Shown here one piece after another: positions 30,724 to 42,951 of a stretch of 64,000 nt of DNA. Below the pieces are notes generated by a model. That model worked only from the letters and a program-made list of their open reading frames with translations, made no database searches and had not been told where the DNA came from. Position numbers and translations under genes: made by a program. The stretch's first letter is position 1; each line of letters starts with the position of its first letter. The stretch comes from Glutinoglossum americanum (lineage: Eukaryota; Ascomycota; Geoglossomycetes; Geoglossales; Geoglossaceae), in the NCBI GenBank assembly GCA_020080175.1, contig JAGHQL010000050.1, positions 1-64,000 of the forward strand, written 5' to 3'.

Positions 30724-33585
30724 ATGTTCAACCACCCCCACAACAATCGTGACACGACCTCATCGTCTCGAACTATGAGCAAGCCACTTCAGGAGGAGCA
30801 GGGTTCAGTAATACAAAGCTGGCAGCAGCCCGGTAGCCTACACCAGGGGAACGAACACAGTAATAGCTCTTCGACGGGTCAAACACAGTTTTCCTTAAAA
30901 AGAAAGCAGAGAGCCAGTGCGCAGGACTGGTTCGAGGAGCGCCAAAGCCAGAAGCCAAAGATTGCCGCAACTAGTCCAAACAGTGTACAATCGAACGCCA
31001 TAACGTCGCCCACCTCGGAATTCATTTCCCGCAACTCTCGTCTAAGTCCTCCCCCACAACACACAACATTTGCCAATCCGCACTTTCATCAAACACATTC
31101 GCATACACACCTTGCATCCAACCAAACAGACCAGAGGTCTTCTAGCTCTGCTTCTAGCAAGATGCATAACTGGCGTTCTAATGAACAGTATAATCGTCGC
31201 GAATTCGGTGATAACGGTCATCGATCACCATCGCGTGATCCTCGGATGGGTTTCGGCCCAGACAGAAGAGTGGCCTATCCACCGCCTCCTCCACCACCTC
31301 CTCCTCCATCTCGATCCGGCGGCCGTCGCAGCAGTGTAGATCGTGGCCACCACGACAGGCGTTCTCCACCGCCGAGTCGAAGAGAAGAGGATAGAGATCG
31401 GCCACGAGATCATCGTGAGTACAGAGACCGAAACGACAGAGTAAGGCCAGATGTTGGCAGTGCTCCGACTGGGCCTAGAGGTGCGTTCACGTCATTTGAG
31501 CCCCCGCCACCGATGTTGAGTCCATGTCATCTACACTCCCCATACGGCAGATGCTTTGTCAGAACGCTGTTGGGAAGATTTGACCAATATAAATTTCATA
31601 ACCTTCTAGATTATCTAAACTCCCGGCAACGCAATTAGCTAGGAATAATGAAAGCTAACATTCACTCTATCGCAGGCGCAAAACCCACACCATTCAAGTC
31701 AGCTATCACCCAAGGCTACTCTAATCAACAAGGAAACCAATTCAGACCTCCTGACCCTAGGCTTGTGGGACGTATCGATACTCGTTCTGGCCCTACGACC
31801 GAAACCGGCCAACCCGGCGTCATGGACATGGACCCATCAAACGTCGCTGAAGGGGGTTCGGGCACGAGATCAGGTAGTCGAACACCCAACACCCCAGGTA
31901 CACCTGTTTTCGGCCCGCCAAGACAGAAAAACGAGCTCCATTCCGTGTTGCTCGAATTCTCCAACAGAACCTTGCAGCTGGCATCAATGGAAATGAAACG
32001 TGAAGCGGCGGGGAAGGAGTTCCATCGGGTTACTCAAGCATTCGAGTACAGTCGTCGCTTCCATGAAAAATACCCTTCTCTAAGCGAGCAACAAATGAAC
32101 AATAAGACCCGGGCTCAGAAAGACCTTGACGATCTTAACCGCAAGGTTAAAGAAGAAGAAATGGGGAGGAATAGGATTATCGAAGCTATTGCATCGAGAG
32201 TAATGTCCAGCAGCGGTCCTAGTATAGATAGTGAGGTTGTTCGGCGGCTTGAGAAGGATATCTCGGCCTTACAGAGGGATTTTGCGGATTTGCGGGGACA
32301 ATTCGCGGATCTACGGGGCAGCCTTGGAGATATAAGGAATCAGGTCAAAGGGGTCGGTAGTCTTTTTGGCCGAGTGGACAAGATGCAAAGCCGGCTCGAC
32401 GAATTCCCAAACCTGAGGCTTGATGTCGACAAGATGCGAGAGGAACTTCGGAGGATTATTAACATACTAGAACGCCAGAACAAAGAGTTTAAAGAACTAA
32501 AAATTACTGTGGAAGGCGAGGATGGTTCTGGTGGACTGTTGGAGTTTATTGCGGCGCTCGAAAAGACCAGCGCGGATCTCGGAGAGGTCGTGGGCCAAGC
32601 CATTGAAACCCTCGAAAAGGATGTCGTCTCTATCAAGGAACAACAAGAAAACCGCAAAGCCAAGGATGAAGCAGATACAGCCATGCCAAATGCCCGTGAT
32701 AATGCGAAAGCAACCTCTCCTGTGGAACGATCGTTTTGGGACGAAACTGTCATTGCAGATATTCAGCAGAAACTATTAGATCTCGAGGCAAGGCTGAGCG
32801 CCAACACCGAGAGCGTTTCGGATATATATAATATTCATAGCGACAGGGATAGTGCCATTGCAGCAGAGGTCGAGCGCATAGTCAAATTATCCGAAGACAA
32901 TAAAGCAGAGCTCGAAGCTAGTCTCGAAGAAATGAGGCAGAACCACAATGAGGCCATCTCAAGATTAGACTCCTCAGTTTTGCAGTTCGATTCATCTATT
33001 TCAGACATCAAGGCCAAAGTTAATGCGACTCCTCCGCCGGCCCCCCAAATTGTCCCTGTTGTCACGGCACAACCTCCGGTTGTAGGGATCGGCAGACGCG
33101 AATACGAGCACAATCTCAACTTACACAAAGGTAAAATGGATGAGTTACAGCGGAAAACCAGTAATGTTGAGGCCAAGCTTGAGGCCAACACACAGAGCTT
33201 GCAGCATTTGGACTACCGCTATAACAACCTCACAACTGAGATTCTTGCCACTAATATGATCGGCCAAATCCAAACAAACGCACAGCAAGAACTCGATCAG
33301 GCGCGCAAGGCTCAAGCAATGCTTCAAGAGCGGATTCAGCAGCTTTCAGATAAATTCGACAAATTCTCTGCGCTCCAAAACAACAGCAGTTTCGACATCC
33401 TACGAACTGAGCTAGCTGAGCTTTCTAAGACTCAAGAAGAACAAGCTTCTAAGCTTGTATCTTTAGAGGAGCAAATTCAAAGTACGAGAATGAGCACGGT
33501 TGAGGAATTCGGGAAACATAGTGCTCAAATTGAAAAGCTTTATATTCACTCTAAGCTTGAACCTCCAGATATGGATGACGATTAA
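30724..33585 (+). CDS. Conserved-looking coiled-coil protein of unknown function
   Basis: Exons 30724-31480 and 31676-33585, giving 888 aa. The donor GTGCGT and acceptor CGCAG join PTGPRG to AKPTPFKSAITQG in frame; a branch-point-like GCTAAC lies 20 bases upstream of the acceptor. I do not recognise the family. Residues 1-250 are disordered: Gln/Ser-rich, a ten-proline run near 188, then an Arg/Asp/Ser-rich region of SR/RD type. Residues about 330-450 contain a possible folded or helical part (KNELHSVLLEFSNRTLQLAS...EYSRRFHEKYPSLSEQQMN). From about 430 to the end the sequence is almost wholly amphipathic coiled coil, with heptads and repeated motifs such as LQRDFADLRGQFADLRGSL. It could be a structural or scaffold protein; no enzyme motif is present. 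An ATG 51 bases downstream (30775) is an alternative start. Confidence 0.75.
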
Positions 33586-35005
33586 GTGTTCAATTCAATA
33601 GTCGACACTATACGTCATGGCCAGAATCTTCCCCGGTTGCCTCTTCTTGTACGCGCCTCAATACATAGAAAAAACTCGACAGTTTCTGATACTATTAGAG
33701 TTAGCGGTATTCGGTAGCACCATCGAGCACAGCAAATGGCAAGTGGATTTTCGGAACGTCTTTGTTTCTTAAGCCTTTGTTTAATTCACTAAAGTGGATT
33801 CAGCAACTAGAGAGTATACCATAAAGCGAGTCCCAACCTTTAGATCATCAGCCCTTCGGCTTATGAGCTCCACAGAGTTCGGTCATATGGACTTTGGCTT
33901 CAGAATGATTTCAAGCCCAAATGTAGAGGCTTTTGCTTCATTCTTTTTCTTTTTATAACTTATAGTTACGTGGATGAATTGCTCAACGATTACGCTTGTT
34001 CATAATTTCAATAAAAATTACTCCAGTATCAAGCTTCGACTATGACAGTTATTTAATAGTAACAATAAAATATAACTGCTTCATCGCGCCTTCAGCTAAT
34101 TACTTCAAGGTATACAAACGATGATAGCTACATGATCTAATATTATTATCAAAAGCAAGATCTCAAGAATCAACAGTTTATATAATACAGCAAATTACAA
34201 CCACTATAATTACCTTCTACTCCAACATAGGTTCGAAAAAGTTGATTTGCCGTACTGACCATACAATGCGATCACATGTTCAGGTGCCTGATTCTTTTGT
34301 AGCAATTTACATACTTTCGGTATCGGTGTTGTGAATATTTCTTTGTTATATGTTTCTTTGAAACGGAACCTGTTAAAAGAACTTTAAAAGTTTTTCAAAA
34401 GTCTAAAACTTAAAGTCTTTAGTAATCAAACTCAGCAGGTTTCGAGGCAATATATGGATATTGAAGTTAGAAATTATATGTGTAGGTCATCTACGATTCA
34501 ACCGGTAGTCTGCAAACTAGTTCGTAGGTAAAGCATGTAAATAACTATCATTGTATATATTAGCAAATTTTATAAATGGACCAAAATTATAGTTTTATTA
34601 AGGTCTTGAATCGTAAGTGATCAGCTATGTTTTTAGCTCCGGGAAATGTCTTTCTAGGCAACTGACGACATGAGCATAAGAGGATTATTTTTTTCGGATG
34701 GAGAAAACATTGTTAATAAAATTCGAAACTGTTGTATTAACATAGCTATGTCATTTTGGCGATTGTGATCAAGATGGTCATCAATTGAGAATTTGACTTC
34801 AGAAAGATCAAGCCATATGACAGGACAAGTACTCGCTGTACTATCTGTTTGAAAGGTAACTCTTTCCCTATAATGTTTAATACCTATTCCGCCATCAGTG
34901 AGAAATTCAAACCATCCTTTTAGGTTGTAACGCCATGCAATGCAAGCCGAGAAAAAGTTGTTCTAAGATGCAGAAAAGCACCAATGGTCATGGAGGATTT
35001 AATGT
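33586..35005. other. AT-rich region downstream of HDA1 with gene relics
   Basis: About 1.4 kb, clearly more AT-rich than its surroundings. No intact gene. It includes two minus-strand open stretches described as a possible NLR-like relic (34654-34962 and about 34210-34380). The rest (33600-34200) is low-complexity AT-rich sequence with no recognisable content. Confidence 0.55.
34210..34962 (-). pseudogene. Possible relic of an NLR-type (NB-ARC) gene
   Basis: Two open stretches on the minus strand. The first, 34962-34654, runs 102 codons without a stop. It encodes a well-formed amphipathic sequence including GWFEFLTDGGIGIKHY, TCPVIWLDLSEVKFSIDDHL and IAMLIQQFRILLTMFSPSE; it starts right after a splice-acceptor-like TCTTAG and has no ATG. 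The second, about 34377-34213, includes PEHVIALYGQYGKSTF, which resembles the P-loop of fungal NB-ARC proteins (ALYGxGGxGKS) with two residues lost. Stops and AT-rich filler separate the two pieces, and no downstream NB-ARC or repeat domain follows. I infer a decayed NLR-like gene. The identity of the first part is unknown to me, and its link to the second is only inferred from order and strand. Confidence 0.35.
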
Positions 35006-37851
35006 TCAAGTTAAAATGTCTTTCGGGCTGCCGACATCCACGTCCTCAATTGAGCCAGGGGGTGCTGTTTCACCTAGTTGGGAACAAATCCAATGGGTGA
35101 CTTCATTCTTGTGGTCCCGAAGCATATCGTTCACCATAGTGCTATTGGCTTTAACTAGGCGCCCGAACTTCTTTTTAGGTTTTTTGGTGGAGTAAGAGTC
35201 CCAAACCGCATGGTTGGATGCCACAAGGTTGTAGGAATTCTAGTATAGGTTCTAGAGTCAGTACCGACATAATAGCCGGTGGAAAAGCTAACAAAACACT
35301 TACCAAGAAATACCATTGAGGTACATCTGTCACGGCTCGGAGGACAGGCTTGATTGGACTGTCGCCGATGAATTGTACAACGCCCTTCACTCGCTCAGAA
35401 CAATCTAGTGTGATAGAAATGTCAGCATGACCTGAGAATTTAGACAGTGTTCCCCACCTCGGCTGTTCAGAAGATGAAGGATTCCATAATTTGCATGGCC
35501 GACCCCGAGGAAGATTATGCTTGATGCATCGCTCACTCTTTGCATCCTGTTAGATAATTTGATCATCCTTTCCAGGACGACGACATACTCAAGATAGTTA
35601 TCCCATAGGTATACACAGACTTCCTCACTTCCCTTGATCACGTCTACGGATCTCTTTTTCGATTCTGAAGAGTTTGTCCAGCTCAATTCAGGGGCGGCTC
35701 TCGAGCGAGGTCCCGGCCGAGACTTCCCCTTGCTAGCGTCGTAATCGTCGTCCTTTAGATAATTAGCTCATTAGGGACTTAATGTAGTGCCCAGTAAGAA
35801 TTCACCTCAATGCCGGTAAGGAATTGGGGTATATTAACGTCAATCACCGCATAACCCTTCTGTACCGCCCACTTGGTATATATCTTCACTGAGTCATGCT
35901 TTGAACATTAGCTGTTATCTCGTCCAACAGGTTAGATGTGACTCACAAGCCACGATTCGTGAAGTTCTAGTTTCTTAGTGATCGGGTCGGGGAACCCGGT
36001 CATGTCAGGCCTATAAAGCTGACCGATTAGAAGTGATTTGGGATATGGACGGGGGATACTTGCGGATCATGTACGATCATGACGATGGTCTTTGCTTCCC
36101 AATGGCTTGGTCTGCGTGCTCGCCTGTCAGTCACTCTAGGAAGGGGTAGGACAAGGGGATTAGCCGCTCACGTAGCAAGCACTTGATTCTCGTAAGAACG
36201 AGAGATTCGATCACGGAAAATTTGGAGCTTGGTCATCTTGAATTTAGTGTAGAGCATTTCGCTCTGATATGCTCGAATAACATCTACCCATTTTCGTCAG
36301 CGTGCCATATATGTGCCGATGGTGAAGTTGAAAGCTGCGAAGTGCGGGGAGTTGCCTCGCATCAGAATGGTAGATAACTTACCATGCATCCTCTCAGCTT
36401 TGACTTTCTTAGGGACTTGGACTTGCTTCCCACCAAGCGAGTACCAGTACCGAGCCTGCTGTCGAATGACAGTCTGGATAGTTTCAAACCCTGCCCTAGA
36501 AGGCATGTTTGTCACGTTCCGTTCAGGGGGATCTCCCATCAGCGTGCGTGTAACAGCAAGGGCCGATTTTGCGATTGAGTCAAGGTTGTACCCTCCCTCG
36601 AGCAATGCAACAACTTTGCCTCTTGCAAGAGACATCAGCATGTGCGTCATATGGGCGTAACACGTTGGTGATACGTTGCACATGCCGATCTCGTCCCCTT
36701 CGGCAGCATCAAAGCCAGCCGATATGATGACTAGGTCTGGGTCATACTCATAGGCGATGGGTATGACAACGTTCTGGAAGGCATAAATGTAGTCCCCGTC
36801 ACCCATGCCATGCTTTGGCCACGGAATATTAACATTTTTGCCGAGACCTGCCTCGGCCCCGCTCCTATCGTAACCCCCAGCACCGCCTTGCGGGTAAAAC
36901 TTCCCATCTTTATGGACATGAATGGATACGTATAGGACATACGGATCCTTATAAAACGTGTTCTGTGTGCCATTGCCGTGATGCACGTCCCAATCCATGA
37001 TAAGAACCTTCCGGCAGGTGTGGGGAAAGGCTTTCTGGACCACTTGCGCAGCAATACACGCGTTGTTGAAGAAACAGAAGCCTTGAGGATGTGCGCGTTC
37101 CGCATGATGACCTGGAGGCCGGATCACAGCAATCGCATTCTTTACCTTGCCCCTCATAACGGCCACGCATGTCTCGATAGCACCCCCGCAAGAGAGACTC
37201 GCGCACTCAAACGAATACTTGCTGAAGTACACCGAGTCGCTCTCACTGGAAAGAGTGAGGAGAAGGTTATTATCCATTACTATCCCAAGAATCAGCCCTT
37301 CTATGAGTAAGTATGCGGAGATGTAGATTTCGGGACTTACAATTAGTGCTCTTAACGAAATCGTAAAGCTCACTAGTGTGGTTGAGAGTAATCTCATCTT
37401 TCTCGGCCATTCTTGCAGGAATGGTAAATAGGAAACGTGAATCCTCCTCTTCACGACCGACAACTTCTGACTGGTTAACCAGACCTGCTTGGACAAGAGC
37501 ATTATAGATGACTGCAATGCGCCGAGGATCTTCTGGGTGAACATCACTCGTATCAACAGTTGCATGCAATCGCATGCGGTCATCGTAGCACAAGCCGGTG
37601 CGTATCGGATCTGGGCGCTCCCTTGGCGGCGACTTTGGCGAGGATTCAATCTCCGGTGTGGCATTATCATATTCAACCATGGATTCGTCTTGGTGGTATC
37701 CCACGGTCGAAGCACCTATGACGCCATCCATGTCAATAATGTAATGCTGTTCCGGTGTTGTTTCCGTGGACGCAGCATGCTGTTCGCTGGCAACGGCATT
37801 ATTGGCAGCGTCCTCCATTACCACATCTGTATCTGCGTCGACCGAGCCCAT
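35006..37851 (-). CDS. HDA1: Class II histone deacetylase HDA1/Clr3 with Arb2-like C-terminal domain
   Basis: Exons 37851-37341, 37279-36383, 36283-36172, 36123-36064, 36010-35947, 35898-35806, 35752-35589, 35537-35458, 35404-35304 and 35239-35006; phases agree and give 771 aa. The deacetylase domain (about 88-400) has RPPGHHAERAHPQGFCFFNN (paired active His), MDWDVHHGNGTQ (zinc Asp/His), SAGFDAAEGDEIG (zinc Asp) and LEGGYNL. The C-terminal Arb2-like domain (about 490-760) has WAVQKGYAVIDVNIP, SDASSIIFLGVGHANYG and TDVPQWYFLNSYNLVASNHA. HDA1-type enzymes remove acetyl groups from histones H3 and H2B in the nucleus and silence chromatin. The intron at 36063-36011 uses a GC donor. The small intron beginning at 35588 has two frame-keeping acceptors (35547, 42 nt; or 35538, 51 nt); the second gives the more conserved YLEVSDAS. 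Confidence 0.95.
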
Positions 37852-39007
37852 GTCGTATGCTAGGGTGCTGGAGAGATCGATGGTTCAGTTTAAGCAATAT
37901 GATGCAGGATGTTCAATTTAAGTCTATGTATCTGTCAGCACAACGAACTGTCGAACATAGAACTAGGTAGATCTCTTGTGTGGGTGTATAGAAATGGCTA
38001 TTGCGAAAATAAGTGGGGCTGGCAAGCGCAGGCAAGCGCAACTCCTACAAAAATTGGGGGGGCTGGTCGCAAAGGTTTAAGCCCTAAAAGCGAAAGATAA
38101 TGACCCACCTCCCCAATTGAAAAGTAGGCCGGCGCGGGTAGACTCAAGGAAGAGAGAAAAACGCAATAAAGGTTGGATCTCCTAGCCAAAGGCGGCAGCG
38201 GGGGCATAAGTAGTACTCTACACACCTGCTGAGGTTGTTGATGAAAGCGTTTGTTGAAATCGAGAATGCAAGATGTCGCAGACCACTGCGCGCAAGTAGG
38301 CACAGTTTAATAGCACTGAGAGAAGTTTTTATGATAGCATTTATAGCCAACTACCCACCAGGTAGATGAAGCTCTTAGTGCCACCGTTGTGCTGGTTCGC
38401 AATCTTGTAGTGCGGAGGTGCTGTGTTAATAGGTGGACAATAGCTGTTTTCAACAGAGCCGGTCCACTTCGAACACAAGATCTCACCAGGCAGCGGAATA
38501 GAGTAGGAAAGATTTCGAATCTCCCTACTCAAAGCTTTATTAGTGCGCAAACAGCCTACTCTCAAACGCGTCGATGAGTGGATACTTTGAGGGAAACGCA
38601 AGTCCAGGCGCGCAGTAATTTACCAGACGCAAGAAAAACTAAGGGGGTACGGGTGAAGAAATCTGATCCAGCCAGTAGCTCTGAGCGTTACAAGTTGTAC
38701 CTAGGTAATTGCGTTAAGTCATGAATGGTGTATGTACGAAGTATACAAAGACCTAAGCGTTGTGAACCTCGAAACCTTGGCCAATGAGGGATCGCGTCAG
38801 ATATTCTGAATGTCACGTTCTTTCGGTATTATCACATAAGCAAAAAACAGTGCCAATTTGTTTTCTAGAATCAATTTTATTCATCTCTTTTCTTATCATC
38901 CGCCCAAAGGAAAAGTTGATTGGTACAATTTTCATATTCCCAGTCGAAACCCCTTCAGAAAAAGGCACATGCCTGTCCAGAAGTGCGGGAATCCCCACTG
39001 TTGATAC
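37852..39007. other. Intergenic: HDA1 promoter side and GAPDH 3' side
   Basis: About 1.15 kb. The left part should be promoter of HDA1, the right part the 3' UTR of GAPDH. A short direct duplication (GCGCAGGCAA type, about 38026-38041) is present. No gene is supported. Confidence 0.5.
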
Positions 39008-40547
<1,540 letters not shown>

Positions 40548-41676
40548 GTTGTTCCTATACGAATGTTAATATAAGAAAAGAAAAGAATTCGTAGCTGATA
40601 GGGGTGGATCCACACGTACACTTATGGGTGCTATTACCTGGCTATAAAGAACTGGATTGAATTGGTGAGAATATTCTGTTGCGGTTCTTTTCAACCGAAA
40701 AGGTTTTTTTGTTGTGGAAGAGGAGTGAGGGGTGTAGGCGGGGCTTTTATGATGTGGCAAGGATTAATAACCAAACTAATGTATGCGTCACTTCCCTATC
40801 TCCCTTGCCTAGACCCGCAGAAGTTCTTGAGCCGCTGGTTCCTGCCGCCGGATGACCTAACCCGGGACTAATTCGGCCTTACGGTACGGAGTAAGAATCC
40901 AAACTATCCGGGTTCTGTTACGACTTCTACAGCATAAACAACGGGGTATCCGGAACTCGGTAACAGATCTACGAGAATTGATCGGGAGAGCATCGTAAAT
41001 GGTCTGGGAAATATTTTCTTCGAGAGATTCTAAGTCACGAACTGGTGTGAGGCTTGTTTTCTTTATCGCTGTGTGGGGGGTCAAGATCTCTGCTTTTTTT
41101 CTTAGCTATCCTATCTCTGTTTTTCCTCATGCTTTTGGACGCCAGATGACCAGCAAGAACTTTTCCTTCATAGAGTCACTGCAGACCAACTTTGGCTCGT
41201 TTCTCTCTATGGTCCGCTATTGCCGATGGAATGCTGTAACTCTTCCTTTTCCAGGCGGCTTTCAGTTTAGTATTTTTCCGATCTATTCCGCTTTCGCCCC
41301 ATGGCGAGACGTCGCATGCATGGCAAGGAAAGCGATCGAAGATCAAAATATTTTGAAAAATTTGCTGCTGTGGTAATGCAGCACGTACCCGAGAAAAATA
41401 GATAACAATTCTATTGGATTCATGAGTCTATGAATAGGATTCGTAATGGATGGTGTTGGATGGCGTGCACACAAGACTTTTTTGTCCTAAAATAACCTAA
41501 AATGAACATTTCGTCTTCGTCAAACGATCAACCTCAATCCAACAGAGCACATCCTTAGCCAACCACATTCAATCCCTACAAATTGACTTCAACAAGCTAC
41601 ATCTCTGTACTACAGATTTTGGCGTAATCACGTAGTTGCTTTCTCTCCTGACAGCTCTCAACTCTGTCCTTCTAAG
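40548..41676. promoter_or_regulatory. Divergent promoter region GAPDH / COX5
   Basis: About 1.13 kb between divergent starts. A TATA-like GCTATAAAG lies at about 40639-40647 (read on the plus strand), and pyrimidine-rich tracts lie at 40670-40740 and 41080-41130. Such tracts are common in strongly expressed fungal promoters; function here is inferred only. Confidence 0.45.
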
Positions 41677-42468
41677 ATGCTGAGGTCATCCATCTTACGA
41701 GCTGCTAGCAGCCGAACATCATCTCCCCTTCTCTCATCCACCAAGAGCGCATCTCTCCAAGCCGCAGTTCTGCGCACATCTCGGCAGCCTATACTATGTC
41801 TCTATGCCGGATCCCAGCAGGCTCGTCATGCACACGCCGTCTCGAATCCGACACTCGCGAATATAGAGAAACGCTGGGAAGAGATGCCGCCGCAGGAGCA
41901 AGCGGATTTGTGGATGGCTTTGAGAGACCGGATGAAGACCAATTGGCATGAATTGACTCTGGCTGAGAAGAAAGCTGGTAAGTGGAGCCTTCTCTTCATC
42001 TCTGTTGCATACGATCGAGACACGCTTCCTGCGTCAATCTCTACCCTCAGGAGTTTAAATGGCCAAAGTTGGAAACAGTGATTCTTAAGAGTCGGCTGAC
42101 ACATCTATTTCTAGCATATTGGATTGCCTTTGGACCACACGGCCCTCGTGCTCTCCCCCCCCCAGGTGAAGGCTGGAAAGTTGCAGGTTATACCGTGGTC
42201 TGCATCGCAGTGGCCCTCGGGATTACCATGGCTTTGCGTGTTGTTGCTCGCGATCCACCGAGCACAATGACCAAGGAGTACCAAGAGGCAACGAACGAGT
42301 ACTTGAAGGTATGTCACGGTTGCCTACACCTGCCCGCTGCTGGCAATCGTGCCTATGCTTACATTATCCTTCCTTCTTTAGAGTCAAAAAGTCGAGCCTA
42401 TCACTGGCGTTTCTTCGGAAGGCTATGTGGGTAAAGGCTATGTGCAGAGCCCGCCTAAGCGAACTTAG
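41677..42468 (+). CDS. COX5: Cytochrome c oxidase subunit V (COX IV family), mitochondrial
   Basis: Exons 41677-41977, 42115-42308 and 42382-42468, giving 193 aa. The N-terminus (1-50) is Arg/Ser/Ala-rich without acidic residues, a mitochondrial targeting sequence. Family marks are NPTLANIEKRWEEMPPQEQA, LTLAEKKA|AYWIAFGPHGPR across the splice, and one membrane span (about 125-147, WKVAGYTVVCIAVALGITMAL). The C-terminus ends in GYVQSPPKRT. It is a nuclear-coded subunit of complex IV in the inner membrane. The first intron is 137 nt and contains an earlier CAG, but only the acceptor at 42114 restores the conserved join. Confidence 0.94.
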
Positions 42469-42951
42469 GCGTAGGATTCTTCACATCCTCTTCTAACACT
42501 TTGTGCTTCGCTGAAGTCTACCATATCTCAATCAAAACTCCTAGATAGTTTTTCTCCTATTCATGTACACCGCTTTGCCCTGCTTTTGGCCAGATGTAAA
42601 GGAACGACTAGGCTGGAAGTAAAGGTAATATCTTTTGATGCGGTTGTGATATTAGTGTATCTGCTAGATCAGATCTCATTTGCATACTTCAGATCCAGTC
42701 AAGGACTCGTAGTGGGGAACTAGCTACACCATTTGAGACTTGTCCTGAATGTGTAACACATCTAAATCCTTATATATATACGTATCACACCGGCAAAGTG
42801 AAAGTAGTATAAACATATAATCCTCTAACTCCTGAGATCCTACCGAGGAACGCCGCCGTGAACCCGCCTGTGATATAACTCTCAACCATATTCCTACAAA
42901 CTAGTGGCCTTCAAGAGCATTACCTGACCACTTTACGGCAACCAGTTCGTA
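42469..42951. other. Intergenic between convergent COX5 and ClpX
   Basis: About 480 bases, AT-rich around 42760-42820. It should hold both 3' UTRs. No gene is supported. Confidence 0.5.

Noticed and set aside
38026-38041. Short tandem duplication near the HDA1 promoter considered as a repeat array
   Set aside because: Only two copies of about ten bases; no spacer pattern, so neither CRISPR-like nor a minisatellite.
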